64,000 nucleotides of DNA, taken from assembly GCA_003151825.1 (NCBI GenBank), contig PLYO01000022.1, forward strand, positions 1 through 64,000, in the 5' to 3' direction. Every line of letters starts with the position of its first letter. Position 1 is the stretch's first letter. The stretch comes from Ignavibacteriota bacterium (GTDB taxonomy: Bacteria; Bacteroidota; Ignavibacteria; Palsa-1295). Shown piece by piece: positions 51,737 to 60,694 of the stretch. The notes beneath the pieces were generated by a model. That model was not told the origin of the DNA. It saw only the letters and a program-made list of their open reading frames with translations, and did not search any database. The position numbers and the translations under genes are program-made.

Positions 51737-53083
51737 ATGAAAAAAAAAACTATCTTTTTCGCGCTCCTCGCAAGCCTGGCGTTTTCGTCAGGCTTGCGGG
51801 CGCAATACCGTTGGCACATCGTGTATTCGAATCATGTCGATAGTACTTATTACGGATTCCAAACTATTTCTTGCTTCGGAGAAAACTGCTCTGTAGCGGG
51901 CGATTTTCAGGCCGCTATTGAAAAGCCAGATTCCGAATTTATTATTCACAGCACCGATGGGGGTCTGACATGGATATCAGTGGACTCCATACCGCAAGTA
52001 ATGTTGTACCCTCGCTGGGGTGCTCGTTTTTACTGGTATAAAATTCAACAGATTGATTCCCTCGACGCCATTGCAGTGGACGAACTCGCCGGCGCGATTG
52101 TTCAGACGTTCGATGGCTGGCAAACGTTTCAAACCGACACGACTAATAGCGTTCAACTCACGGTTAATGGCCAAGACACCACGTTCAGCGGTGGATATTA
52201 CGATGTCAATTTTTCGAATGCGGCTGAAGGAATGCTAAACGGGGGGTTTGGATTTTATTATTCCACCTTAGACTCCGGGAAACATTGGGATAAGCTAATT
52301 ACGAATAATGCCGCCGCGTTTCACTCTTATGGCAGCGGCATGTTTCGCGTTTTCGTTCCGCCGAATAAGATTTTAACAACCTACGACGATTGGAGAACTT
52401 TGGATACGTCCTTGATCGTACTTACCGATTCCATCGAAAGTTCCTTTTTCGTTCCCCAATTTCTGACCTTTGGAGGTAACGATTCCTTAGTGATGCTGAG
52501 TTTGCATTTTGATTCGACGATGACGCATTACTCCCTTTCGATCGCGATCTCTTCCGATTTGGGACAGAACTGGCAGTACCCGCTCCACGATACTGTTGCA
52601 TTAGATCCCCTCACCATATCTCCTTTAAGCAATCGTATGATTGCGATTGCGGGCGAAGATTCCTCTGGACGAATCGTCATGAGCACGGATCAAGGAGCAA
52701 CGTGGCATGTCTATTCCGTACCTCTCGATAACGGCGTATCTTATTATTCAATTATCAGTGTAGCTGTGACGGGATCGGGGCGTGTCATTGCGTCCATTCA
52801 GGTGGACAGTAGTTCAGATGGTTCCGTGCTTGCCTATTTAGAGCCTGTTCCTTCCAGCGTGGTGCCTACACTGTCTACGCAACAAAATTTAACACTTTAT
52901 CCGAATCCGGCAACGAATATACTTAACATCGCACCGCCATCCGGAACGATTTCCATTCTCGATCCCCTGGGCCGCAGCTATACCGTTCCAGGAAATGGCG
53001 ATGTGCGCGATGTTTCCTCGCTCCCGCCCGGCGTGTATTTCGTAAGCGATGGCGCAAGCCGGGCGAAGTTTGTGAAGAAATAA
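51737..53083 (+). CDS. T9SS-exported BNR-like protein, paralogue 1
   Basis: This is 448 aa from ATG 51737, which puts the signal peptide (KKKTIFFALLASLAFSSGLRAQ) at the N-terminus. The body is a propeller with Asp-box-like and Ycf48-like motifs (HSTDGGLTWISVDSIPQV; DELAGAIVQTFDGWQTF; YYSTLDSGKHWDKL). The C-terminus is a short type A sorting tail (LYPNPATNILNI, ISILDPLGRSYTV, PPGVYFVSDG, FVKK). It is a tandem duplicate of the next gene. It probably sits on the cell surface after T9SS export; ligand unknown. Confidence 0.88.
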   Translation: MKKKTIFFALLASLAFSSGLRAQYRWHIVYSNHVDSTYYGFQTISCFGENCSVAGDFQAAIEKPDSEFIIHSTDGGLTWISVDSIPQVMLYPRWGARFYWYKIQQIDSLDAIAVDELAGAIVQTFDGWQTFQTDTTNSVQLTVNGQDTTFSGGYYDVNFSNAAEGMLNGGFGFYYSTLDSGKHWDKLITNNAAAFHSYGSGMFRVFVPPNKILTTYDDWRTLDTSLIVLTDSIESSFFVPQFLTFGGNDSLVMLSLHFDSTMTHYSLSIAISSDLGQNWQYPLHDTVALDPLTISPLSNRMIAIAGEDSSGRIVMSTDQGATWHVYSVPLDNGVSYYSIISVAVTGSGRVIASIQVDSSSDGSVLAYLEPVPSSVVPTLSTQQNLTLYPNPATNILNIAPPSGTISILDPLGRSYTVPGNGDVRDVSSLPPGVYFVSDGASRAKFVKK

Positions 53084-53088
53084 TTCCA

Positions 53089-54426
53089 ATGAAAAAAAGC
53101 ACTATCTTCTTTGCGCTCCTCGCACTCCTGATGATTTCATCGGGAGCGCGGGGCCAATATCGTTGGCACATTGTGTACCCTGATCTTGTGGATTCCCCCT
53201 ATAACTTCAATAGTGTTTCATGTTTCGGAGAAAACTGTTCCGTGGCAGGTTCAGCACTGATAGGTGCTGGTAATGCGATACGCGATACCAGTTTTATTAT
53301 TCACAGCACGGACGGGGGTTTGACCTGGAATTCTGTTGATGCTATTCCGCAAGTAATTCTTCACCCTCACGGGGGCGCTTATTTTGTCTTCGATAAAATT
53401 CAACAGATTGATTCCCTCGACGCCATTGCGGTGGACGAACTCGCCGGCGCGATTGTTCAGACGTTCGATGGCTGGCAAACCTTTCAGACCGATACTACCA
53501 ATAGCATCGATCGCGAATATTACGATGTTGATTTTTCGACACCAGCCGAAGGCATGCTAAACGGGGGGTTTGGATTTTATTATTCCACCTTAGACTCCGG
53601 AAGACATTGGGATCAGCTCATTATAAATCATGGAGTCGCCTTTCATTCATATGGCAGCGGCATGTTTCGCGTCTTTGCTTCTCCCGATACGATTTTCACC
53701 ACTTATGACGATTGGAGAACGTCGGATACGTCCTTGATCGTACTTACCGATTCCATCGAAAGTTCCTTTTTCGTTCCCCAATTTCTGACCTTTGGAGGTA
53801 ACGATTCCTTAGTGGTGCTGAGTTTGCATTTCGATTCGACGATGACGCATTACTCACTTTCAATTGCAATCTCTTCAGATTTAGGACAGAACTGGCAATA
53901 TCCCCTTCATGATACCGCCGAATTATATCCTACCACAATATCCCCTTTGAGCAATCGCACGATTGTTATTGCTGGTGAAGACTCCTCTGAGCGTATTGTT
54001 ATGAGTACGAATCGAGGAGTTTCGTGGAATGTTTATGCGGTACCCCTTGAGGATAGTATACCTTATTATCGGATTCTGTCGGTTGCTGTGACGGAATCGG
54101 GCCGTGTTCTCGCCTCCGTTAGAACCGATAGTAATGGGGGTGATTATAGCCTGCTCGCATATTTGGAAACGGTTCCATCGAAAGTGAACGAAAGTACCGC
54201 TTCTCAAACTGATTTTGAAATTTACCCCAATCCTGCAACAAATATTCTTAATCTCATATCGCCATCCGTAACGATTTCCATTCTCGATCCTCTTGGCCGC
54301 GGCTATGAGGTAAAACAAACCGGCAACACGCTGGATGTCTCCTCGCTTCCGACGGGCGTGTATTTCGTGAGCGATGGCGGGCGCACCAATGCTGCGCCAA
54401 GTCGGGCGAAATTCGTGAAAAAATAG
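53089..54426 (+). CDS. T9SS-exported BNR-like protein, paralogue 2
   Basis: This 445-aa protein is co-linear with paralogue 1 over its whole length: signal peptide (FFALLALLMISSGARGQ), YRWHIVYPD opening, the same Asp boxes, the same DDWRTSDTSLIVLTDSIESS segment, and a T9SS tail (IYPNPATNILNL ... TGVYFVSDG ... FVKK). It differs most at the first loop and near the tail, where a short GRTNAAPS insertion precedes the last residues. It starts 6 bp after the first copy and ends 5 bp before the convergent histidine kinase gene. Confidence 0.88.
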   Translation: MKKSTIFFALLALLMISSGARGQYRWHIVYPDLVDSPYNFNSVSCFGENCSVAGSALIGAGNAIRDTSFIIHSTDGGLTWNSVDAIPQVILHPHGGAYFVFDKIQQIDSLDAIAVDELAGAIVQTFDGWQTFQTDTTNSIDREYYDVDFSTPAEGMLNGGFGFYYSTLDSGRHWDQLIINHGVAFHSYGSGMFRVFASPDTIFTTYDDWRTSDTSLIVLTDSIESSFFVPQFLTFGGNDSLVVLSLHFDSTMTHYSLSIAISSDLGQNWQYPLHDTAELYPTTISPLSNRTIVIAGEDSSERIVMSTNRGVSWNVYAVPLEDSIPYYRILSVAVTESGRVLASVRTDSNGGDYSLLAYLETVPSKVNESTASQTDFEIYPNPATNILNLISPSVTISILDPLGRGYEVKQTGNTLDVSSLPTGVYFVSDGGRTNAAPSRAKFVKK

Positions 54427-54430
54427 CGCA

Positions 54431-56404
54431 TCAGGCGGGAATATAAATATCGAATCGCGCCCCTTTATTGAGTTCGCTGGTTGCGGTGATGATACCGTTG
54501 TGGTTCTCCACGATTTTTTTTACGATGGCCAGCCCGATGCCCGTGCCGGCGAATTCTTCTTTGTCGTGCAGTTTTTGGAATACTTCAAAAATGCGCTCGT
54601 TGAATTTGGGTTCGAATCCGATGCCGTTATCGGTCACGGCGATGTGGCAATATTTTTTATCGGGTGAAAGCTTTTCGTTTTTTAACTGACTGCCCGTTTC
54701 GATCGTACTCGTTATTTTGATGTGGGGCGGTATCTGAGGAACGGAAAATTTGAGCGCGTTACCAATCAAGTTCAGCATCAGCTGCCGGAACTGAAACCGG
54801 ATGACATTGACCGGGCATAGTTCCACGGCTTCGATGACGGCGTGTTTTTCCTCGATGCTGTCTTTTAGTTCCGTTTTTACTTCTTCGATGATGACGTTGA
54901 GATCGGTGTTGACAAATATTCGCTCGGCCGTATTGACGCGAGAAAATGCGAGCAAATCTTCGATGAGCGTTTGCATCCGTTTCGCGGATTCCTGGATGCG
55001 GCGGAAAAACTCTTTGCCTTTATCGGTAAGGTTGGCGCTCTCATTTTCAGCAATGCGGCTCACGAAGGTTTGTATTTTGCGCAGCGGTTCCTGCAGATCG
55101 TGGCTCGATACGTAGGTAAATGCAAGAAGCTCTTTGTTGGCTATGCTTAACTCCTCAGCCCGCTTTTCTTTTTCGTTGTTTTGGAAGGCGAGTTCTTTGT
55201 TTGCAATATTCAACTCCGCCGCGCGTTTTTCTTTCTCATCGTTTTGAAACGCGAGTTCTTCGTTAGCGATGATTAGCTCGGCTGCTCGTTTTTCTTTCTC
55301 CGCCGCTCGTTTTTCTTTCTCGTCGTTTTGAAAGGCAAGCTCCTCGTTCGCAACGATGAGTTCCGCAGCACGTTTTTCTTTTTCATCGTTTTGATAGGCC
55401 AATTCGATGTTCGCAATGTTCAGCTCGGCGGCGCGTTTTTCTTTCTCATGGTTTTGAAAGGCCAGCTCGATGTTCGCAATATTTAGCTCCGCCGCCCGTT
55501 TTTCTTTTACCTGATTTTGAATGGCAAGCTCTTTGTTGGCGACGACCAACTCTTCCGCCCGTTTTTCTTTCTGATCGTTTTGAAAAGCAAGTTCTTTATT
55601 CGCAATGCTGAGTTCGGCTGCGCGTTTTTCTTTCTCCTTGTTTTGAAACGCCAGTTCTTTGTTCGCAACGCTTAACTCTGCTGCTCGTTTTTCTTTTTCG
55701 GTGTTTTGGAACGCGAGTTCCTTGTTGGCCACGCCCAATTCCGCCGCGCGTTTTTCTTTCTCGTCGTTTTGATACGCAAGCTCGATGTTCGCAATGTTTA
55801 ATTCCGCAGCTCGTTTTTCCTTCTCCGTGTTTTGGAACGCAAGTTCCTCGTTCGCAACGACGAGTTCCGCCGCGCGTTTTTCCTTGACCTGGTTTTGATA
55901 GGCAAGTTCTTTATTAGCAATGACTAACTCTTCAGCGCGTTTTTCTTTCTGATCGTTTTGAAAGGCGAGTTCTTTATTGGCAATGCCAAGCTCGGCTGCT
56001 CGTTTTTCTTTCTCTTTGTTTTGGAACGCAAGTTCCTTGTTTGCAATGCCTAACTCGGCCGCGCGCTTTTCTTTCTCTTCGTCTTGAAACGCGAGTTCTT
56101 TGTTGGCAATGCCAAGCTCCGCCGCGCGCTTTTCCTTCTCGTCGTTCTGAAAAGCAAGTTCTTTGTTGGCGATATTTAGTTCCGCCGCTCGTTTGGCTTT
56201 CTCTTTATTTTGGAACGCAAGTTCTTTGTTGGCAATGATGAGCTCCGCCGCTCGCTTTGCTTTCTCATCATTTTGGAATGCAAGCTCTTTATTGGCAATA
56301 ATCAACTTATCCGATTTCTGGCTTCTCGCCAAATCTTTTTTTGTGGCGGCAAGCGCCGGTAGGTGAAACAGGCTGGTGGGTTTCGTCAATTTTGTTGTTT
56401 TCAT
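54431..56404 (-). CDS. Histidine kinase with an 18-repeat coiled-coil
   Basis: This 657-aa protein has no membrane segment or recognisable sensor domain. Residues 34-418 are 18 copies of a 21-residue repeat (consensus LxIANKELAFQNDEKEKRAAE), each three heptads long, plus one extra heptad KEKRAAE after copy 16. The HisKA domain follows with the phospho-acceptor His about 435 (SSHDLQEPLRK), then HATPase_c with N box NLIGNALKF, G1 DNGIGF, F box FEVFQKLH and G2 GTGIGLAIVKKIV. It phosphorylates itself and presumably the response regulator encoded just upstream, whose stop overlaps this start (ATGA). The coiled-coil alone must carry input or bring partners together. Confidence 0.92.
   Translation of the reverse strand: MKTTKLTKPTSLFHLPALAATKKDLARSQKSDKLIIANKELAFQNDEKAKRAAELIIANKELAFQNKEKAKRAAELNIANKELAFQNDEKEKRAAELGIANKELAFQDEEKEKRAAELGIANKELAFQNKEKEKRAAELGIANKELAFQNDQKEKRAEELVIANKELAYQNQVKEKRAAELVVANEELAFQNTEKEKRAAELNIANIELAYQNDEKEKRAAELGVANKELAFQNTEKEKRAAELSVANKELAFQNKEKEKRAAELSIANKELAFQNDQKEKRAEELVVANKELAIQNQVKEKRAAELNIANIELAFQNHEKEKRAAELNIANIELAYQNDEKEKRAAELIVANEELAFQNDEKEKRAAEKEKRAAELIIANEELAFQNDEKEKRAAELNIANKELAFQNNEKEKRAEELSIANKELLAFTYVSSHDLQEPLRKIQTFVSRIAENESANLTDKGKEFFRRIQESAKRMQTLIEDLLAFSRVNTAERIFVNTDLNVIIEEVKTELKDSIEEKHAVIEAVELCPVNVIRFQFRQLMLNLIGNALKFSVPQIPPHIKITSTIETGSQLKNEKLSPDKKYCHIAVTDNGIGFEPKFNERIFEVFQKLHDKEEFAGTGIGLAIVKKIVENHNGIITATSELNKGARFDIYIPA
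55151..56305 (-). repeat. 63-bp tandem coding repeats (18 copies)
   Basis: The array encodes the 21-residue coiled-coil unit of the kinase. Copies differ mainly at positions 2, 7 and 13-15 of the unit. One 21-bp (seven-residue) partial unit sits after copy 16. Some neighbouring copies (for example 6-8 and 12-14) share the same variant order, suggesting block duplication. Confidence 0.9.
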
Positions 56405-56874
56405 AATGGTATGGTCTCTAAATCTCCTTTGATAACAAAGTTTTCTTTGGCCGGCTGTGTCATGTTTTCATCCGTTGCAAGAATCAGCGCCTGATAAATT
56501 ACTTTTTTGAGCTGCGAAAATTCCGCCGGCTTGCGGATGTAATAGTGCGCTCCTTTTTTGTAGAGCAAGTTTGCCACATCCTGCTCGAACGACGTGGAAA
56601 AAATAATGACGGGAAGCTTTGACAATTTTTCGTCTTGCTTTAATTCCGATAAGACCTCGAAACCGTTTTTGCGCGGCATGTTGAGATCCAGAAAAAGGAC
56701 ATGCGGAGGAGGCGGCTCGAATTTTGCTTCTTCGAGTAATTGCATAAGCTGCTCGCCATCATGCACGGTGGTAAGTTTTGCCGTTATCGGCAGTTCTTCT
56801 AATGCCTCTTTAAAAAAGAGGCAATCGTCTTTGTCGTCATCGGCCAGAAGAAGAATAACAGGATTTGGCATCAT
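56401..56874 (-). CDS. Response regulator, single receiver domain (Rcp1-like)
   Basis: This 157-aa CheY-like receiver has no output domain. The acidic pocket is ADDDKDD (about 11-17), the phospho-accepting Asp is about 63 (FLDLNMPRKNGFE), and the conserved Thr/Ser and Lys appear in IIFSTSFE and YYIRKPAEF. This subgroup is typical of phytochrome/PAS-kinase partners. Overlap with the kinase gene by 4 bp makes it the cognate partner. With no DNA-binding domain it probably relays phosphate or binds a protein target. Confidence 0.93.
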   Translation of the reverse strand: MMPNPVILLLADDDKDDCLFFKEALEELPITAKLTTVHDGEQLMQLLEEAKFEPPPPHVLFLDLNMPRKNGFEVLSELKQDEKLSKLPVIIFSTSFEQDVANLLYKKGAHYYIRKPAEFSQLKKVIYQALILATDENMTQPAKENFVIKGDLETIPL

Positions 56875-56913
56875 TTTTAGAATTTAAAAAATCGTTTGTC
56901 TTTGAAATAATAG

Positions 56914-58194
56914 TTACCGTTCGTTATAGGGCTCCAGTAATTGCGCGAGCGCCGGGTTCTTCCGTATTTCCGGCTGCCCATTAAGCCACTCTTCCGGTAT
57001 GGGCGCCAGACCGTCCGCAACATCCTGATTCATTTTGTTTTCCGAGGAATTCCTCACGTAGCGTGCGAATAACGTTCGATATTTATCCCTGACTTCATCT
57101 TCTTGCCGTATTCGGGCCCGTTCTTCATCCCGGAGCAGTTCCCGTCTTTCCCGTTCGTCGCTTCGTTCTTCCTGAATGCGCAACCGTTCATCGAGCGCGG
57201 CCCATCGTTTTTCTTCTTTATTTTCCTTGATGTGCCGAGCTTCCAGGTCGTCAGAGACTAAGCCTTTTCGCATCACTTCACCTTCCTCTTTAACGTCTTT
57301 GACCTGCTGAGCAACGACGAGTCTTTCTTCCGAGGCTAATTCCACGCTTTCTTTCTGAAGCCGGAGCGACTCATTCAATAACTCCCATCGTTCATTTTCT
57401 TTTTGATCTTTCAAGTCCCGCGCTTTCAGATCGTCTAACGCCAATCCGATGCGCACTACTTCCCGTTCGTCTTTCACATCCTTCACTTGTTGGGCAAGTA
57501 AGATTCTTTCCTCGGAGGCTAATTTCCCTGTTTCTTTCTGAAGGCGAAGCGACTCGTTGAGTGAATCCCAGCGTTTATCCTCTTTCAGATCCTTGACATG
57601 CCGGGCTTCGAGGTCGTCGGAAACTAATCCTTTTCGCATCACTTCCCCTTCCTCTTTAATATCTTTAATCTGCTGAGCAACGAGCAGTCGTTCTTCGGAG
57701 GCTAATTCGACGGTTTCGTTCTGAAGGCGGAGCGACTCATTCAACAGTTCCCAGCGGTCATTTTCCTTTTGGTCTTTTACCCCTCGCGCTTTCAAGTCAC
57801 CGGAGGCAACCTCTTGAAGCCGCACGACTTCCTGCTCATCTTTTTGTTCCTTGGCTTTCTGGGCCTTCAAATCTCCACGTGCCACGTCCTGTTGATGGGC
57901 CGCTTCGATCGCTTCCCGTCGCCGTATGCGTGGAGCGCGGGCGAGCGTAATAAGGTAAAGAGCAACCGTCGGCGCTACCACTACAATGGCTGCGGTAAGC
58001 AGCGCTCGCTGCACGATGGAATCCATCCCCATCGTGAAGAGATAGTTGTAGATGAAGAGGGATGACGTTAACGTAATACCGATCCCTTTTACTAAAAAGC
58101 TTGTCGGAAAAAACTTATGCGCGATCGTGAACAAACTATGACGTTTGCCCGGCATCAATGTGGGGAGTGGCCGTTCCTGCCATTTTAGCGACAT
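56914..58194 (-). CDS. Two-TM protein with long repeat-built coiled-coil
   Basis: This 426-aa protein has two hydrophobic segments (about 36-55 and 63-84), then an almost wholly helical charged tail. Residues 133-315 are three copies of a 61-residue unit (DLKARxxKDQKExxRWELLN ... ESLRLQ ... LASEERLxVAQQVKDVKEE), with a partial fourth copy. The C-terminus (GLAPIPEEWLNGQPEIRKNP) is a short non-repetitive domain. No enzymatic motif is visible. It lies upstream of the response regulator/kinase pair on the same strand, 40 bp away, so it could be the membrane anchor or input for the soluble coiled-coil kinase; this is inference. Confidence 0.75.
   Translation of the reverse strand: MSLKWQERPLPTLMPGKRHSLFTIAHKFFPTSFLVKGIGITLTSSLFIYNYLFTMGMDSIVQRALLTAAIVVVAPTVALYLITLARAPRIRRREAIEAAHQQDVARGDLKAQKAKEQKDEQEVVRLQEVASGDLKARGVKDQKENDRWELLNESLRLQNETVELASEERLLVAQQIKDIKEEGEVMRKGLVSDDLEARHVKDLKEDKRWDSLNESLRLQKETGKLASEERILLAQQVKDVKDEREVVRIGLALDDLKARDLKDQKENERWELLNESLRLQKESVELASEERLVVAQQVKDVKEEGEVMRKGLVSDDLEARHIKENKEEKRWAALDERLRIQEERSDERERRELLRDEERARIRQEDEVRDKYRTLFARYVRNSSENKMNQDVADGLAPIPEEWLNGQPEIRKNPALAQLLEPYNER
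57250..57798 (-). repeat. 183-bp tandem coding repeats (3 copies plus partial)
   Basis: These encode the 61-residue coiled-coil units of the two-TM protein. Copies 1 and 3 are closer to each other (EEGEVMRKGLVSD ending) than to copy 2 (DEREVVRIGLALD), suggesting past duplication of a larger block. Confidence 0.8.
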
Positions 58195-58390
58195 GGTTTT
58201 TTAGTATAAAGTCTTTTTAATAAGTTGCAAAAGCTCCACCATAGGGCGGAGCTTATTGCATTTTGTCGCAAGTCTCCACCCAGGATTGCTCTGAGACGGA
58301 GAGAGTGGAAACGGTCAAACGTTACGTTCAAACCACTTCCAATTCCCGCGACAAAATGAACGATGTAAAATAGTCGTCCGCCACGCTACG

Positions 58391-58675
58391 TTAGCGGGCT
58401 GTGACATCTTTATTTTCTTTTACGACGTCGTTCTTTTTCGTCTCACTTGTCTGATCTCCGCCGACGCTCTGCGGCGCCGAATTGCTACTCGATCCCGAGT
58501 TGCTGTTCGATCCCGAGTTGCGATTCGATCCTGAGTTGCTGTTCGATCCCGAATTACTCTTCGAGTCCGAATTGCTTTGCGGCGCAGAGGATTTCTGGCC
58601 GTTGCTGGATGAGGAAGTGCTCGGATTCGACGACGCACTTGCGATGGGTGTCGATGTTGAGTTCGAATTATTCAT
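58391..58675 (-). CDS. Asn/Ser-rich low-complexity protein
   Basis: From ATG 58675 this is 94 aa, without signal peptide or hydrophobic part. Almost half is Ser and Asn, with about five copies of a six-residue unit (SNSGSN) encoded by an 18-bp tandem repeat at about 58490-58585, and a charged end (TSETKKNDVVKENKDVTAR). It would be intrinsically disordered. The ATG gives an opening that fits (MNNSNSTSTPIASASS), while the frame further upstream reads as non-coding. No function can be proposed; the gene itself is moderately supported. Confidence 0.5.
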   Translation of the reverse strand: MNNSNSTSTPIASASSNPSTSSSSNGQKSSAPQSNSDSKSNSGSNSNSGSNRNSGSNSNSGSSSNSAPQSVGGDQTSETKKNDVVKENKDVTAR

Positions 58676-58736
58676 TGTATGGTTTTTTATAAGAGAGCAC
58701 ACTTTATTGCGTACTCTAAAAAGTTGGTAGCATGTG

Positions 58737-59255
58737 CTATGGATAAAACCGTATTCCCAGAGCAACATCAAGCCCAACACCCGATGGCGAGAGCCCGATG
58801 AGCGGTCCAATCCCGAAAAATATTTCAAGCGGGGTTCGTGCTGGAATGACGTTCAGCCCGAACATCACGCGAACTCCTATTCCTACCCCATTGTCGCCGC
58901 GATCAAATTCCCGTCCGCCGTAGATGCCGTTTCCATTGCCGAAAGCAAGCGCGAGTCCCGGTCCAGCGTACATTCTTACAATGCGGCTCTGAAATGGATC
59001 GAAATGCCAGAGGTAATCGGCATCGAGTCGAGTCGGACCGAAGTCCGACTCGCCAATGTCGAATGTCAATGCGTTTACGGGATTGATCCAGAGCTTCACG
59101 GTTGCTCCCAGGGGATCAATCAGAACCAGGCCAAAGCCGAAGGTTCTTCCATCGGGTCCCTGCGCGCGGCATTCGTTCGAGCCAAGCGTAAGAGCTAATA
59201 ACCCGACAGCCAGAAGCTTCGCATTCTTTAGAATGAATGTTTTTATATAATTCAT
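58737..59255 (-). CDS. Small outer-membrane beta-barrel protein
   Basis: This 172-aa protein has a signal peptide (LLAVGLLALTLGSNECRAQ). The mature part has alternating strands with Gly/Asp turns (TFGFGLVLIDPLGATVKLWI; MYAGPGLALAFGNGNGIY; GVGIGVRVMFGLNVIPA) and ends in an aromatic strand (VALGIRFYP), as in eight-stranded OMPs. I do not recognise a specific family; a structural or lipid-binding role is usual for the class. It follows the OmpA-family gene on the same strand by 26 bp and may share its transcript. Confidence 0.8.
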   Translation of the reverse strand: MNYIKTFILKNAKLLAVGLLALTLGSNECRAQGPDGRTFGFGLVLIDPLGATVKLWINPVNALTFDIGESDFGPTRLDADYLWHFDPFQSRIVRMYAGPGLALAFGNGNGIYGGREFDRGDNGVGIGVRVMFGLNVIPARTPLEIFFGIGPLIGLSPSGVGLDVALGIRFYP

Positions 59256-59280
59256 TTCTTAAGAATGAAAGTAACTTTGT

Positions 59281-60573
59281 TTACTGACAGGCCTGGACGA
59301 CCATCACGGAAATGCGGCGGTTCTGCGCGCGCTCGGTCTCGAGCACGGAAGCCGATACGTCCGTTCGTTCGCGGACAGCCGGGCGGGTATCGCCATATCC
59401 AACCGTGCGGGTAATCTTGTCAGGGCTTACCCCTTGCGCGATCAGCCAGTCATGAATACGCGTCGCGCGCCGTTCGGACAGATCCTGATTATGCTCGTGC
59501 GTTCCTTCCTCGCTCGCATATCCCTGAACCTCGACTTTGAGATTCGGGCATTGCTCCACCAACGCCTTGATATGGTAGAGATTGCCCATATTGTTCGGCT
59601 CCGCGTTGTTGAATTGATCGGTATTCACGATAAAGAGCGTTCCCGGGAAGTTGAATATCGTGTTGATCTTCGGATTATTCAAATACACGGTGTCCGTCGG
59701 GCTTTGGAAATAGATCGTATCGATGTGATAGACATTGTTCGTCGTGTAGGTATTGTTGTTAATGGTCGTACCCCCCGACGTGGGCGCTGCGGCCGGTGCC
59801 TCGGGCGCGAAGATGTAATAACTGAATCCGACACCAAAGGTCAGGAATGCGTCCTGGCGGTAGCTGCTATTACCAACTTGGGTTGCTCCATTAGCTTGGG
59901 CAGTAGCAGAAGCAGTATTGCCGCTGGAGTAATCGTCAAGCCAATCGGTCCCGGTCAAATGCATCAAGAGCTTACCGTTGAATGTGATTTTCGGAGAAAG
60001 AAACATTTCGAAACCTACTCCGAAGATACCGCCAATCCCATTCTTGCTGTAGGCGCCAGCGGCGTTGCCTTCCAATGGAGCCGGAGCCACATCATCGGGT
60101 TCGAAGTTAAGCGCTTCTATTCCGGCCATCACGTACGGGACAAAAGTCTGGTCAGGAAATACGTTATACGATAGCGCGAGATCCCATCCGCCGACTCGAG
60201 TATGGTTCATCGAACCGACAGTTCCGCCGTCGCTGCCGGCGCTGGTGCCGGGGGGGATGGAGGAGGGGGTGCGGCCAAAGAGATTGGTCTCATTGGTAAT
60301 CATTGCTGGCGTGGTTTTCCACCCCAGCACCCCGCCATTATAGGCCGCGTGCAAGGAGAGATAATCCATGATATTCCACCGGATGAATGCTTCGCCCTGG
60401 ATGCCGAAGTGGCTGTCCGTATAATTACCGTAGTATTTATTAAGGCCGCCATCGACGCCGAACGCGATGGTGCCCGCTACGTCCTGGGCTTGAGCTTTTA
60501 CGCTCATTAAGCCGAGCACACCGATTATGAGCAGCGCGAGGCTGCGATTTTTTAGATTGTTTAGGTTTTTCAC
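59281..60573 (-). CDS. OmpA-family outer-membrane protein
   Basis: This 430-aa protein has a signal peptide (LALLIIGVLGLMSVKAQAQ), an N-terminal barrel of about 230 residues (AFGVDGGLNKYYGNYTD ... FLTFGVGFSYYIF), then a polar linker with TINNNTYTTNNVYHIDTI. The C-terminal OmpA peptidoglycan-binding domain contains LKVEVQGYASEEGTHEHN, LSERRATRIHDWLIAQGVSPDKI cut at its usual place, and ERAQNRRISVMV. It ties the outer membrane to the cell wall. A 43-nt element shared with the gene at 50854 lies about 120 bases upstream of its start. Confidence 0.93.
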   Translation of the reverse strand: MKNLNNLKNRSLALLIIGVLGLMSVKAQAQDVAGTIAFGVDGGLNKYYGNYTDSHFGIQGEAFIRWNIMDYLSLHAAYNGGVLGWKTTPAMITNETNLFGRTPSSIPPGTSAGSDGGTVGSMNHTRVGGWDLALSYNVFPDQTFVPYVMAGIEALNFEPDDVAPAPLEGNAAGAYSKNGIGGIFGVGFEMFLSPKITFNGKLLMHLTGTDWLDDYSSGNTASATAQANGATQVGNSSYRQDAFLTFGVGFSYYIFAPEAPAAAPTSGGTTINNNTYTTNNVYHIDTIYFQSPTDTVYLNNPKINTIFNFPGTLFIVNTDQFNNAEPNNMGNLYHIKALVEQCPNLKVEVQGYASEEGTHEHNQDLSERRATRIHDWLIAQGVSPDKITRTVGYGDTRPAVRERTDVSASVLETERAQNRRISVMVVQACQ

Positions 60574-60694
60574 GATTGTTTGTTGTTAAATGGTTTGAAT
60601 AAGCACTGCGCGTTTGAAGACGCAAGCCAAGAACTTTTGAGAAAGCTGTTCTCATAATTCTCTGGTACAAAGTTACGGAATGTAATTTAGGAAA

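Noticed and set aside
55151-56305. Possible CRISPR or non-coding tandem array
   Set aside because: 63-bp units without unique spacers, continuous in frame with the kinase; a coding repeat.
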